A stretch of DNA of 64,000 nucleotides from Lysinibacillus sphaericus (GTDB lineage Bacteria > Bacillota > Bacilli > Bacillales_A > Planococcaceae), in assembly GCF_006864135.1 (NCBI RefSeq), contig NZ_SADV01000005.1, positions 1-64,000 of the forward strand. The letters run 5' to 3'. The position numbers and the translations under genes were made by a program. Below, one piece after another: positions 35,866 through 45,678 of this stretch (within the stretch, counting starts at the first letter, position 1; the number at the start of each line of letters is the position of its first letter). The notes beneath the pieces are model-generated. The model was given only the letters and a program-made list of their open reading frames with translations. It was not told the origin of the DNA and did not search any database.

Positions 35866-36552
35866 GTGGAATTATTGTATACAGGTAAAACGAAAAATGT
35901 GTTTCAATTAGAAGATGGTCATTACTTATTACAATTTAAAGATGATGTAACTGGAGAAAACGGCGTATTCGATCCGGGTGCTAATACTGTAGGGTTAACA
36001 ATCGACGGTGCTGGTTTAGCTGGACTTCGCTTAACTTCTTATTTCTACTCAAAACTAAACGAACAAGGTGTTCCTACTCACTACGTTGATGCAAACTTCA
36101 ACGATGCAACAATGACAGTAAAGCCTGCAACTGTTTTTGGTAAGGGTTTAGAGGTCATCTGCCGCTTCAAGGCAGTAGGCTCTTTCCTACGTCGCTTTGG
36201 TGCTTACGTAAAAGAAGGACAAGACTTAGATTCTTTCGTAGAAGTTACCATCAAAGATGATGATCGACTAGATCCTCCCATTTCTGAAGATGCTTTAGCC
36301 ATGTTAAACCTGTTAACACGTGAAGAATACGCAATTTTAAAGCAACGTACAATTGAAATTGCTAAATTTGTTGCTGCAGAGCTTGACAAAAAAGGGTTAA
36401 CACTTTTTGATATCAAACTAGAGTTTGGCCGCGACGCTAAAACAAATGAAATTTTATTAATAGATGAAATTTCAGGTGGTAATATGCGTGCTTACAAAGG
36501 CGAACAATACATAGAACCATTAGAGCTTGAAAAAATTATGTTAGCTGAATAA
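35866..36552 (+). CDS. purC: SAICAR synthetase (PurC family)
   Basis: The enzyme ligates aspartate to CAIR in purine synthesis. The 228-residue product has LYTGKTKNVFQ at the N-terminus, ICRFKAVGSF near 95 and DIKLEFGRD near 183, with LIDEISGGNMR near 200, in line with the family. It is alone rather than in a pur operon, so it may be a second copy or a divergent paralogue. GTG at 35866 lies 7 bases from TGGAGG. PurBox-like sites overlap its promoter. Confidence 0.88.
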   Translation: MELLYTGKTKNVFQLEDGHYLLQFKDDVTGENGVFDPGANTVGLTIDGAGLAGLRLTSYFYSKLNEQGVPTHYVDANFNDATMTVKPATVFGKGLEVICRFKAVGSFLRRFGAYVKEGQDLDSFVEVTIKDDDRLDPPISEDALAMLNLLTREEYAILKQRTIEIAKFVAAELDKKGLTLFDIKLEFGRDAKTNEILLIDEISGGNMRAYKGEQYIEPLELEKIMLAE

Positions 36553-36565
36553 AAAACTATTCTAT

Positions 36566-36594
36566 TAGAGTCGCTTTCTTGCGGCTCTTTTTGT
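36566..36594 (+). terminator. Rho-independent terminator
   Basis: AGAGTCGC and GCGGCTCT with a short loop and TTTTT, 14 bases after purC. Confidence 0.8.
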
Positions 36595-36686
36595 TGCTAA
36601 AATGTTTTTTCGAAACTTTTCATCGAATCACTCGTATACTAATTATACGCATCATGCATTTATACTATTATTTTGGAGGTAATTTA

Positions 36687-37334
36687 ATGGATGACTTTAA
36701 TGAAACATCACAAGAAAGGGTAAAGGTTAATCCATTTTTGTCTATTTGGTTGCACCCAAAGCAAACAACCCGTTATATGATAGAAGAAAAATCAATAGGT
36801 TTTGCTCTTCTTCTTTTGTCAATTGGTTATATTGGTGTTACACTTTCAGACCTTATTGATAAGATATCCGTGATAGACTTTTCTCCGTGGCTTATCTTAT
36901 TAATTTGTGTTATTGCATCACCGATTTCAGGAATAATCGGTACAGCTTTTGTTGCACTAATCGCTTGGCTGTTCGGTAAACTTTTTAAAGGAACAGGTAC
37001 GTACTCACACTTATTCAAAGGGTTAAGTTTAACTGCTATTCCATCTATAGTACTTATCCCTTTTTATTTAATTTGGTTATTTACATCACCTGAGTCTTTA
37101 ATGGATCCTAACTTCGCCGGGCCTTACCCTTGGGTTTTTTGGATTGCAATTTTATTATCGATTGTGGTAGCAATTTGGAACCTCATTATTACAGTAGGAA
37201 TTATTGCAGAAGCACACCAAATAACCAATTGGAGGGCCTTCTTTACTCTCTATATTCCAGGCATTCTTCTCATTGTCCTCATTATTCTGATGATTATTCT
37301 CTTTGCAGTTATCGGCATTTTAGCCGGAACGTAA
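36687..37334 (+). CDS. Yip1-family membrane protein
   Basis: The 215-residue product starts with a polar segment containing NPFLSIWLHPKQTTRYMIEE (about 16-35), diagnostic of bacterial YIP1-domain proteins, followed by five membrane helices. The family is of unknown function, possibly in membrane organisation. GGAGG precedes the ATG at 36687; the longer upstream frame crosses the terminator and is rejected. Confidence 0.82.
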   Translation: MDDFNETSQERVKVNPFLSIWLHPKQTTRYMIEEKSIGFALLLLSIGYIGVTLSDLIDKISVIDFSPWLILLICVIASPISGIIGTAFVALIAWLFGKLFKGTGTYSHLFKGLSLTAIPSIVLIPFYLIWLFTSPESLMDPNFAGPYPWVFWIAILLSIVVAIWNLIITVGIIAEAHQITNWRAFFTLYIPGILLIVLIILMIILFAVIGILAGT

Positions 37335-37371
37335 AAAATCTCCCTTCTCTCTATGAGAGGGGAGATTTTTT
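37333..37371. terminator. Bidirectional terminator
   Basis: AAAAAATCTCCC and GGGAGATTTTTT lie between convergent genes, with an internal CTCTCTATGAGAG extension. Confidence 0.92.
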
Positions 37372-37375
37372 CACG

Positions 37376-38578
37376 TTAAACAGAAAGCACTGTATTTTGT
37401 TGGAATAGCTCCGACACACCAGACTCAACAGCTGCTCCACTTACAGCTTGGGAAACAATTTCAACAACCCGCTCATCTAATGATTTAGGTACAATATATT
37501 CCTCCGTTAATTCCTCATCACTTACAAGAGCGGCTATCGCTTCCACTGCAGCTATTTTCATAGCCTCATTAATATCTGTTGCTCGAACATCCAATGCCCC
37601 ACGAAAAATACCAGGGAAAGCAAGCACATTGTTAATTTGATTTGGATAATCGGAGCGTCCTGTCCCCATAATACGCACACCCCATGCTTTAGCGTTTTCA
37701 TACGTAATTTCAGGATTTGGATTTGCTAGTGCAAACACGACTGGATCATCATTCATTGAAGCAATATGTGCTTCAGTTAATAAATTAGCAACCGATACGC
37801 CGATAAAGACGTCAGCACCTTTAATGGCATCTTCCAATGTTCCATGTATTTTTTCAGGATTTGTTAAATGGGCCACTGTTTCTTTAATTGGATTCATACC
37901 TTCAGCGCGACCTTCATAAATGAGACCTTTTGTATCGCACATATAAATATTTTTATAGCCCATTTGCACAAGAATACGCAAAATAGCAATACCGGCTGCT
38001 CCTGCACCATTAATTACGACCTTCATCGTTGCCACATCTTTCTTCACAATACGATTGGCATTAACCATCCCTGCACCTACTACAATCGCCGTTCCATGCT
38101 GATCATCATGGAACACAGGAATATCACATTCTTGGCGCAGACGATCTTCAATTTCAAAGCATCTTGGCGCTGAAATATCTTCTAAATTTACAGCACCAAA
38201 AGTGGGAGCAAGCGCCTTCACAATGCTGACGATTTCATCCGTATTTTTCGTATCTAAACAAATAGGAAAAGCATCAACATTGGCAAAACGCTTTAATAAA
38301 ATAGCCTTCCCCTCCATTACTGGTAATGCTGCCTTCGGGCCAATATCCCCTAACCCTAATACCGCCGTACCATCTGAAACAACCGCTACCATATTACCTT
38401 TCATTGTATAGTCGTAAACAAGCGATGGATTTCTTTCAATCTCTATACAAGGCGCAGCTACCCCAGGCGAATACGCGAGACTTAAATCATATGAATCTTG
38501 CACAGGTACTTTCGAAATTATCTCTAATTTCCCACTATAATACTCGTGCATTTCTAAAGCCTTCTTCATAATATCCAT
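37376..38578 (-). CDS. Malic enzyme (NAD(P)-dependent, YtsJ-like)
   Basis: The enzyme decarboxylates malate to pyruvate and yields NAD(P)H. The 400-residue short-form enzyme has SLAYSPGVAAPC near 32, the tyrosine region, GDIGPKAALPVMEGK near 76, metal-binding FHDDQHGTA near 149 and NGAGAAG near 184. It resembles the YtsJ type; cofactor preference cannot be settled by eye. AAAGGA is 9 bases before the ATG. Confidence 0.93.
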   Translation of the reverse strand: MDIMKKALEMHEYYSGKLEIISKVPVQDSYDLSLAYSPGVAAPCIEIERNPSLVYDYTMKGNMVAVVSDGTAVLGLGDIGPKAALPVMEGKAILLKRFANVDAFPICLDTKNTDEIVSIVKALAPTFGAVNLEDISAPRCFEIEDRLRQECDIPVFHDDQHGTAIVVGAGMVNANRIVKKDVATMKVVINGAGAAGIAILRILVQMGYKNIYMCDTKGLIYEGRAEGMNPIKETVAHLTNPEKIHGTLEDAIKGADVFIGVSVANLLTEAHIASMNDDPVVFALANPNPEITYENAKAWGVRIMGTGRSDYPNQINNVLAFPGIFRGALDVRATDINEAMKIAAVEAIAALVSDEELTEEYIVPKSLDERVVEIVSQAVSGAAVESGVSELFQQNTVLSV

Positions 38579-38991
38579 TCAATCCCATCCTTTTCTTTTC
38601 GAATTATTATATATTTCAGAATCATAATACTTTGTGAAAATAAAGTCAACGAATTTTCTGTCAATTTTAATTTTCCTTCGAAATATCGCTATTTATTATT
38701 AACTTTGATCATTTAATGCTTTGTTATTAAGTTCACAATCAATTATTTTAATATAACACTTACATCCATTGGCTTTATACAAAATGTACAAATACCGCCA
38801 CTAAACCTGTTCAACTTTTCACATAGTATTTTTCTTGTGTAAATGAGAAATTTTTCACAAACTAATGTAAGCGTATCCATTATTCCATCTGGTTCCGTCA
38901 CATTTTCTTCACATTTTTTCACAAAGTTTTTTATTATGCATCCTCAAGTATTCTTTTTTACTTTCTGAATCCCTCGACTTCAAAGCACAAA
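38579..38991. other. Gap upstream of the malic enzyme gene
   Basis: About 410 very AT-rich bases with several TTTTCAC/GTGAAAA stretches but no ORF or known repeat. The malic enzyme promoter must be here on the minus strand. Confidence 0.4.
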
Positions 38992-39020
38992 AAAGAGCCC
39001 TTATTTTAAGGACTCTTGCG
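38989..39020 (-). terminator. Terminator of the MBL gene
   Basis: On the minus strand AGAGTCCTT and AAGGGCTCT pair around AAAAT and are followed by TTTTTTG; it overlaps the stop region of the gene. Confidence 0.8.
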
Positions 39021-39831
39021 CAAACTTATTTATAAAAGCAGTGATAATATGCTTGGAAGACCACTGTTCTTCCGATACTTTGGTAATCGGATAATCACGA
39101 GAAAAGATTGATTTTGTTATTTCTTCTACTGAATAACCTTTATCAAATAATTGCCTTATATTGCTCTCCATTTCTTCTAAATAAGCAATTTTTTCTTGTA
39201 TTTTCGCTCGACCATCCGCTAAAAAGCCCGCATGACAGCAATAAACTTCTTCGAAATCATAGTTTAATATTTTCTGCAATGACGCCAAGGTATGTACGAT
39301 ATTTTCTTCATCAAGGACAACCTTAGTTTTCGTCTGAATATACAAATCACCTGTAAACATTGCACCTGTTTCCCGATTGTAAAATGATACATGATCTGTC
39401 GTATGCCCCGGTGTTTCGATAACATCCCATGTAGCTGATTTCGTTTGTAATGTATTGCCTAAAGGTTGAGCAATAAACGCAGGTCGCTCCCCCCATAATG
39501 CCTGTCGATAAAAAGGATATTCACCATCCTTTGTACAAAGACTTACCGAATCACGGTGAACATAGATAGGAATACCCTTATGTTGCTGAATCCATGCTGC
39601 ATTTCCTGAGTGATCCTCATGAGAATGAGTGAGCGCTAATTGTTCAATCAGTATTTCGTTAAAAAAGGATTGGAACTCCTGTGAAAGTGAATATGAGCCT
39701 GTATCAATTAGTAAACCATCCACAAAAAAACTATAAACACTCATTCCTATCCCCTGAACTGCCACTTTACCGTGAGCACATCGCACATCACGATTTTGTT
39801 GAATCTCTATACTTTTCTCTCGTTTAATCAT
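39001..39831 (-). CDS. MBL-fold metallo-hydrolase
   Basis: The 276-residue protein has the dinuclear zinc motif THSHEDHSGN (His69, His71, Asp73, His74), then HTTDHVSFY near 152 and MFTGDLYIQ. The closing domain fits glyoxalase II- or lactonase-like enzymes. The substrate is unknown. The start at 39831 is chosen from AAAGGGGG 6 bases upstream. Confidence 0.88.
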   Translation of the reverse strand: MIKREKSIEIQQNRDVRCAHGKVAVQGIGMSVYSFFVDGLLIDTGSYSLSQEFQSFFNEILIEQLALTHSHEDHSGNAAWIQQHKGIPIYVHRDSVSLCTKDGEYPFYRQALWGERPAFIAQPLGNTLQTKSATWDVIETPGHTTDHVSFYNRETGAMFTGDLYIQTKTKVVLDEENIVHTLASLQKILNYDFEEVYCCHAGFLADGRAKIQEKIAYLEEMESNIRQLFDKGYSVEEITKSIFSRDYPITKVSEEQWSSKHIITAFINKFAQESLK

Positions 39832-39974
39832 CCTTTTCCCCCTTTGTAAAAAGAGTGTAGCATAAAATGAATAACCAGTCATTTTATGAATACATCACAA
39901 CTCGTATTGTTATTACTCGCTCTGACGGGGCTATCCATCATTTTGACATTTTTATCCACGTTTTGAGCAGGACT

Positions 39975-40335
39975 ATCCACGTTTTTGGATTTCTATCCGT
40001 CGCTCTGACGATTCTATCCACGATTTGAGCAGGGCTATCCACGACTTTGGATTTCTATCCGTCACCTCGGCTCTTCTTTCCGCCGCTCCTACCTTTCTTT
40101 CCGTCGCTTCAGCTCTTCTTTCCGTCGCTTCAGCTTTTCTTTCCGTTGCTTCGGCTCTTCTTTCCGTCACTCTAATTTCTATCCGTCACTTCGACTCTTC
40201 TTTCCGTCACCTTGGCTCTTCTTTCCGTCGCTCTGATTTCTATCCGTCGCTGCAGCTTTTATTTCCATCGCTCTTGCCTTTCTTTTCTTTCCGTCGCCTC
40301 TGCTCTTCTTTCCGTCGCTCCGCCCTTACTCCCCT
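39975..40335. repeat. Tandem array of TTTCCGTCGCTTCGGCTC-type units
   Basis: About 18-21 imperfect copies of an 18-21 bp unit built on (T)CTTTCCGTC(G/A)CTTCGGCT, with a variant CTATCCGTC, fill the gap between the MBL and sulfurtransferase genes. All reading frames stay open for part of it, giving false repeat proteins on both strands. The same unit occurs at 60060-60285 and twice at 19322-19365. Confidence 0.85.
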
Positions 40336-40353
40336 TTCCACTCCAATAAAAAC

Positions 40354-40381
40354 AAAAAACGCCCACAAAAGTGAGCGTTTC
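40354..40381 (-). terminator. Terminator of the sulfurtransferase gene
   Basis: On the minus strand AAACGCTCAC and GTGGGCGTTT pair around TTTT and are followed by a T-rich tail. Confidence 0.8.
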
Positions 40382-40393
40382 TTCCTCAATCAT

Positions 40394-41203
40394 TTATTCA
40401 TTAGTTCCTTTTTCTACATCATATTGTGTAATCCAGTCACTAAAGCTACCTACATATAGTTGAATATTTTCATAACCTTCATCTGCTAGTACTGCATACA
40501 ATGGAGATGCTGTAACACCGCTGCCACAATACACAACAACGTGCTCGTCTTGAGAAACCTTGCTGCGTAACTCATCATTCGCTTGTAGACAACCATCTGA
40601 CTTTAATTGTTCCCAGTCAAAGTTTTTCGCCGTTGGTATATGCCCAGCTACCATATCAAGAGGCTCTATGTCACCACGGTAGCGAGCTGCGGCACGTGCA
40701 TCAAGCAACGTCGCTTCGACTTCTCCATCGACAATGGCTTTAACTGCTTCACGCGGAGCATACAGTTCATCTCGCCAAACAAATTCAATCGTAGATGGTG
40801 GGTATTTTATAATGTCCTTTGTAAAAGATATTTTTTCCTCGAGTGCAGGTGCACCACCATTCACAATCACTACATTTGAAAAGCCCGCATATGTCAGCAT
40901 CCACCAGGCACGTGGTGCAAATGGGGCAGCGCCTTGATCGTAAACGACAATTTGATCTTCATAATTTAATCCTAATCCTTGAAATAATGCCGATAGCTTT
41001 TCTTTATTTGGCATAGGATGGCGGCCATTGCTAGACCCCATATCTGATAGATCCTGCTCTAGATCGATATAAATCGCTCCTGGTGCGTGTCCCTCTTCAA
41101 ATAGTTTATTCCCTGCCTCTTTGTTTTGTAAATCAAAGCGAGCATCTACGAAACGGACTCCATCTAACTGAATTTCCTCAACTGATTTGAATACTTTTCC
41201 CAA
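40394..41203 (-). CDS. Two-domain rhodanese-type sulfurtransferase
   Basis: The protein resembles thiosulfate or 3-mercaptopyruvate sulfurtransferase. The 269-residue product has two rhodanese domains; only the second carries the active loop, VVYCGSGVTASP with Cys226, and the first has VVYDQGAAPFAPR without Cys, as usual. CGSGVTAS favours the mercaptopyruvate type. The TTG at 41203 is 5 bases from AGGTG; the GTG at 41212 overlaps that site. It follows dynA with almost no gap, so it is probably cotranscribed. Confidence 0.9.
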   Translation of the reverse strand: MGKVFKSVEEIQLDGVRFVDARFDLQNKEAGNKLFEEGHAPGAIYIDLEQDLSDMGSSNGRHPMPNKEKLSALFQGLGLNYEDQIVVYDQGAAPFAPRAWWMLTYAGFSNVVIVNGGAPALEEKISFTKDIIKYPPSTIEFVWRDELYAPREAVKAIVDGEVEATLLDARAAARYRGDIEPLDMVAGHIPTAKNFDWEQLKSDGCLQANDELRSKVSQDEHVVVYCGSGVTASPLYAVLADEGYENIQLYVGSFSDWITQYDVEKGTNE

Positions 41204-41213
41204 ACGAATCACC

Positions 41214-44200
41214 TCATGCGTATTGTAATTGTTCGTAAATAGCTTTCCAAGAAGCTAAACGACTTTCTTCCTGAAGTGCAAGTCTTTCTGTTGCAATTTG
41301 TTCAAGTGCCTGATGGTAAATATGCAGACGTAATTGCTCTGCTTCCTCAGCAATATTGGTAATAGCCCATGTCATAAGGGATACTTTCTGTGAATCTAAA
41401 TAGTTTTGCGCATCTGGTTTTGTTAATACTTCAAGCGCCTCACTTAGCTTCACTTTTTCATTTTTCTCAAAGAATGCCTTTTGATTGCGGAAGTGTGATT
41501 TAACACCCGAATATTTCGCGATATCTGTAAATGGTCCTTCAAAATCAAGTAAATCTGGCTCGGAAGATTCAAACGCTAGGAACGAGAAGCTACGGTTTAA
41601 TTCTTTCAGCTCACGTACTTCATCTTTAAAGCGTAATTGCATCTTCTTACTAATAAACTGTGATAAACGGAAGTTTGTTACACGCATTTCTTGTGTAAAG
41701 TCAAAGCGTAAGCTTTGCATTACTTCTTTTAAAGCATGCTCTAATGCTTGCTGAGCTGGCATTGCTGCAAATGTTGAAGGATTGTAGCCTTCCTTAAAGA
41801 ACTCTGGGTAACGATAATACACACGCTGAAGAACATAATATAATAATTCATCAAGTTCTTGCTTCGTTTCACTTTCTAACATACTTGTATTAAGTGAATT
41901 AAACTTCGATGTTATATGCTGTTCAAGAGTTGTTAATTCCTCTAAACGTTCATCCTTACGCTTTAAGTTCTCTTCAGTCTGCGTAATTAAGTCACCTAAA
42001 CGTTGCTCCGTTTTATCAACTTCCTCTGCAAGTGCCTGAACAGCCAATGCACTTAATTCATCATTTAAGAATGTGTGGAAGGCATCTTCGAAAGGTGGCA
42101 TACCTGATGTTAAATCTGCACCCTCTACTTTTTCCTTCAATGCCAATAAGCTTGACACACCGTAAAGTCGAGGGAAGCGAATGCCAAAGCGTTGTAGCTC
42201 TGAACGTACATAGCCTTTGACATCTTCCTGCTCTTCTTCTGTTGTCGCTAAATCAATCGCATTGACGATAAAGAACATCTTATCAAGTTCGAAGGCATCC
42301 TTCACACGCCCTAACTGAATTAAAAACTCACGGTCAGCTTTAGCAAAAGCATGATTATAATAAGTAATAAACAAGATTGCATCAGCATTACGAATATATT
42401 CAAATGCAACTCCTGTATGACGCGCATTAATAGAATCTGCTCCTGGTGTGTCAACAAGTGTCACACCCATTCGTGTTAAAGGACAATCATAATAGAAATC
42501 AATATTATCGACAAAGCATGATTTATTTTCCTGCGCAACAAATTTTTCGAACTCTTCACGGTTAACACGTAATACTTTTCCAAGCTCAGACTTAAATGTT
42601 GGGAATCCTTCTTTATATGCACGAATAAATGATTTATGCACATTTAAGCGTTCGTCCGATAGCTGTACCGCAAGTCCTTCATCTGCACGAGTAAATGCCT
42701 CTTCTAAAGAAGAAACTGATAAACCTACTGCTGCATATGAAGCTTGAATATCCTCTAGCATTTGGTCAGCTGTTTTTAACAGTACATCGGCTGTTTCATG
42801 CGGATGCTCTGGTGTCACAGGACGAATTTTATTAATAGCCGCTGTAGTTGGGTTTGGTGATACTGGTAAAACTTTAGCACCCATTAACGCATTAGAGAAT
42901 GAAGATTTCCCTGCACTAAATGCACCGAAAAGCGCGATTGTGAAATCTTTTTTCTGTAATCGTTCTACTTTATTTTCTAAGTAAGTTGCTACTTCCGCAA
43001 AGCCTTGTACATCCTTTACCGAATTTGCCGTATGAAGTGCACGCTTAACTACACCTTCAATAGGTAGGCTTGTTGCACTTACTGCTTGCTGTACCTCTTC
43101 CTGTTGTAACGCTTCCTCTTTTGGCTTTAACATCGATTCATCAAACAATCGAATATCCGCTAAATCTTGCTTAAAGGCTTGATCCCAATTTGAAAGCTGT
43201 TGATTTGCTAGCTGACGTATTTCAATGCTTGCCTGATGCATAATACTCGCACTATATTGTTGATAACCCTCGATTTCAAGCACTGCCTGAATAGCATCAA
43301 CTTTCGCTTGCATCCCAGCCATTTTTAATTTAGATGGTGCTGCTGTTTCAGTAGCCACTGCTTCTAAAGTTGTCGCTTGTGCATCCTTCCAATTATCAGT
43401 TTCCTGGATGAAGTAGCGTTTTGTTGCCTCTGCTACACGGTTTGCGAAGTTTAGAACTGCATCTCCAGTTAATAGAGCACCAACTTGTACCTGCTGCTCA
43501 ATAAGGGAGAAAGGTAATTCAAAGGCGTAGGCATCAATAGCGGTAGCACGTTCTTCATTTAATGCACTAACATCCTTTAACACCTTTTTCATTAGCCCTT
43601 TTAAATGTCCAGTAATTTGCGCATGCACAACATTTTGATAGGCACTATAGGCATCCTCTTTGCGGCGGTTACGCTCTTCCTCTGTTTTTTTCTTAGCAGT
43701 AAATAAGCCTCCTACTTTGAAACCATCTTGCTGACTCTCTAAATATAGACGTAATTTATCGCGTAAATCAGCTGGCATAATGGCTGCATTCGTAAGAAGT
43801 TCTTTACGCTGGTCCTCGAACGTTTCATTCCAGGCCTCAATCGAAAACAATTCAACTTGACGATTTAGCTTATTGTACTGCTCTAAAATATCTTTATGGT
43901 TTGCCCAGTCATCGGCACTTAATACATCTTCATCGATGTCTAAACGATCTTCTCTTTCTTCTGTTAAATAAGTGTCATGTTCACTTTGTAATAAACGCAG
44001 TGTATTTGATGCTGTCTGTACAAGTTGATCCTGCCAATCATTCATACTATCCATAACAATTTTTTTAACAGCTTTAAAATCATTATAAGGGTGCTCAGGC
44101 TCTCTTAAAGAAGTGAAAAATACACCTTTAGGAACTACTCCCCAAGCTGCAAAGGAATTGTGAACAGTTGCTTTAAATTCCTCAAAGCTTAATTCATTTT

Positions 44201-44825
44201 CATTATGCTTATCAATCATGTTTACGATTAAATAAACGTTTGGATTGTACTTCATTAATTGCTTTGTAAATTGAAAATTCAATTCTGATTGCACATGATT
44301 GTAGTCCATTGTATAAAATACGATATCAGCAATATGAAGGGCTGACTCTGTTGACATACGGTGTGCATCATCTGTCGAGTCGACACCTGGCGTATCCATA
44401 ACTGTGACGCCTAATGGTAATGTCGATGTACTATGACCAATTTCAATTTGAGACACTAGGTCCCCATTTTTACTAAGCTCTTTCACTGTTTTAAAATCAT
44501 AACCCGCTTCAAATTTTACAGGTTTTTCATTGTGCATATAGACAATCGCAAAGTCTTCATCTGATTTATGGACTTTGACGATATTGGCACTCGTTGGAAT
44601 AGGACTTGACGCAAGTAAATCTTCACCTGATAGCGCGTTAATCATGCTAGACTTACCAGCAGAGAAATGGCCAGCAAAGCCGATAACATATTCTTTTTGC
44701 TGTATTTTACGCGCAAAAAGTGATGTCTTATCCATACGCTCTGTATCACCATTATGCTGATAAATTATGTATTGTAACGAAGCTTGCTTTAATAGCGCCT
44801 CCAACTGTTGTTCAAAATCATTCAT
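41214..44825 (-). CDS. dynA: DynA-like double dynamin GTPase
   Basis: This large membrane-remodelling GTPase arises from a fusion of two dynamin-like units. The 1203-residue product has two P-loops, GHFSAGKSS at 52-60 and GAFSAGKSS near 635, two DTPG switches (DTPGVDS and DTPGADS), and base-recognition segments VNMIDKHN and VNAIDLAT. Bacillus subtilis DynA is of similar length and tethers membranes, aiding survival of phage and pore-forming stress. The ATG at 44825 has AAAGGGG 11 bases upstream; the longer frame runs into repeat copy F and is not credible. Confidence 0.94.
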   Translation of the reverse strand: MNDFEQQLEALLKQASLQYIIYQHNGDTERMDKTSLFARKIQQKEYVIGFAGHFSAGKSSMINALSGEDLLASSPIPTSANIVKVHKSDEDFAIVYMHNEKPVKFEAGYDFKTVKELSKNGDLVSQIEIGHSTSTLPLGVTVMDTPGVDSTDDAHRMSTESALHIADIVFYTMDYNHVQSELNFQFTKQLMKYNPNVYLIVNMIDKHNENELSFEEFKATVHNSFAAWGVVPKGVFFTSLREPEHPYNDFKAVKKIVMDSMNDWQDQLVQTASNTLRLLQSEHDTYLTEEREDRLDIDEDVLSADDWANHKDILEQYNKLNRQVELFSIEAWNETFEDQRKELLTNAAIMPADLRDKLRLYLESQQDGFKVGGLFTAKKKTEEERNRRKEDAYSAYQNVVHAQITGHLKGLMKKVLKDVSALNEERATAIDAYAFELPFSLIEQQVQVGALLTGDAVLNFANRVAEATKRYFIQETDNWKDAQATTLEAVATETAAPSKLKMAGMQAKVDAIQAVLEIEGYQQYSASIMHQASIEIRQLANQQLSNWDQAFKQDLADIRLFDESMLKPKEEALQQEEVQQAVSATSLPIEGVVKRALHTANSVKDVQGFAEVATYLENKVERLQKKDFTIALFGAFSAGKSSFSNALMGAKVLPVSPNPTTAAINKIRPVTPEHPHETADVLLKTADQMLEDIQASYAAVGLSVSSLEEAFTRADEGLAVQLSDERLNVHKSFIRAYKEGFPTFKSELGKVLRVNREEFEKFVAQENKSCFVDNIDFYYDCPLTRMGVTLVDTPGADSINARHTGVAFEYIRNADAILFITYYNHAFAKADREFLIQLGRVKDAFELDKMFFIVNAIDLATTEEEQEDVKGYVRSELQRFGIRFPRLYGVSSLLALKEKVEGADLTSGMPPFEDAFHTFLNDELSALAVQALAEEVDKTEQRLGDLITQTEENLKRKDERLEELTTLEQHITSKFNSLNTSMLESETKQELDELLYYVLQRVYYRYPEFFKEGYNPSTFAAMPAQQALEHALKEVMQSLRFDFTQEMRVTNFRLSQFISKKMQLRFKDEVRELKELNRSFSFLAFESSEPDLLDFEGPFTDIAKYSGVKSHFRNQKAFFEKNEKVKLSEALEVLTKPDAQNYLDSQKVSLMTWAITNIAEEAEQLRLHIYHQALEQIATERLALQEESRLASWKAIYEQLQYA

Positions 44826-44854
44826 AAAACCAGTAACCCCTTTATTCATATTAA

Positions 44855-45112
44855 TCAATTTCGCCTTGGCGTAATTGCCGCTGTCGCGCCGATCAACAAT
44901 GCGTCGGATTTTTCCGCCGGAAGCTTTAGGCCAACAAATGTTTTTTGTGCGAAAGCGAAGCGGCAGCAACACGATGTTGGTCACTCAGTCGTTGCCACAG
45001 GACGTGGCGTTCTTAGACTGAGTTCCTCTATTTCAGTAATGTTTAGAAAGAAACTATATCCGCATTCATCTTACCACTTCAGAGGTGGTATTTTTCTGAA
45101 TGAAGATAGTCA
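44855..45112. repeat. Dispersed modular repeat, copy F
   Basis: It begins with TCGCCTTGGCGTAATTGCC, then TCGGATTTTTCCGCCGGAAGC, CCAACAAATGTTTTTTGTGCG, AAAGCGAAGCGGCAGCAACA, GTTGGTCACTCAGTCGTTGCC, ACAGGACGTGGCGTTCTTAG and a CCTCTATTTCAG end. The order matches copies H and A. It lies 30 bases upstream of dynA, so the dynA promoter is inside or beyond it. Confidence 0.8.
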
Positions 45113-45257
45113 TAATTAGTATTCTACCTTATTCGACAAACAAAGTATAACACTAATTTACTTTGAAAAGCATATATATAAAGGTTTCAGACGCCATATT
45201 CATCCATATCGTCCTGTTTAATCAAAAAAAATGCACTATTCAGGTTCACTATCAAAA

Positions 45258-45437
45258 CGTGTGGTTGATTTCCGTTCCGACTGGGCGCTTTGTTGCTGAC
45301 GCTTCGCTTTCGCACAGGTAATACATTGTTGCTGACGCTTCGCTTTCGCACAGGTAATACATTGTTGCTGACGCTTCGCTTTCGCACAGAACAAAGCTCT
45401 TGGGGGCGTCCGATGAGCCGCTTCGCTCCAAGGTCTC
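45258..45437. repeat. Three 36-bp tandem units flanked by conserved borders (locus 1)
   Basis: Units starting at 45292, 45328 and 45364 read GTTGCTGACGCTTCGCTTTC followed by GCACAGGTAATACATT. The left border GGTTGATTTC..GTTCCG..TGGGCGCTTT and right border GGGGGCGTCCGATGAGCCGC also frame the second locus at 51511. The unit is the complement of the GTGCGAAAGCGAAGCG module inside the long repeat. Confidence 0.85.
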
Positions 45438-45678
45438 TAACAAATGGTATCTTCAATTTATGATAGTAGGCCATTATTTTTTTATAAAACTACCAATTTC
45501 TATTCCAAAATGGTTGCACAACTAAGTAAATAATAATTTTCTCCATATTTTAAAGTAAGGAAAATTAAGTTTTAAAAAAAGGTATTAGGCGATTGCAATA
45601 CTAAAATTTCCAAATGCAGTCGAAATTTTAACCACAAAGCGAAATGAGGGACAAACAATTAAATGAGGTGATAAAAAA

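Noticed and set aside
39973-40459. Open frames encoding TERRAEA- or LSVASAL-type repeats
   Set aside because: Products of the TTTCCGTCGCTT tandem array. Both strands are open and no good start signals are seen.
45187-45474. Open frame encoding repeated VRKRSVSNN segments
   Set aside because: It arises from the 36-bp tandem DNA units; other frames are equally open and the same DNA occurs at another locus in a different frame.
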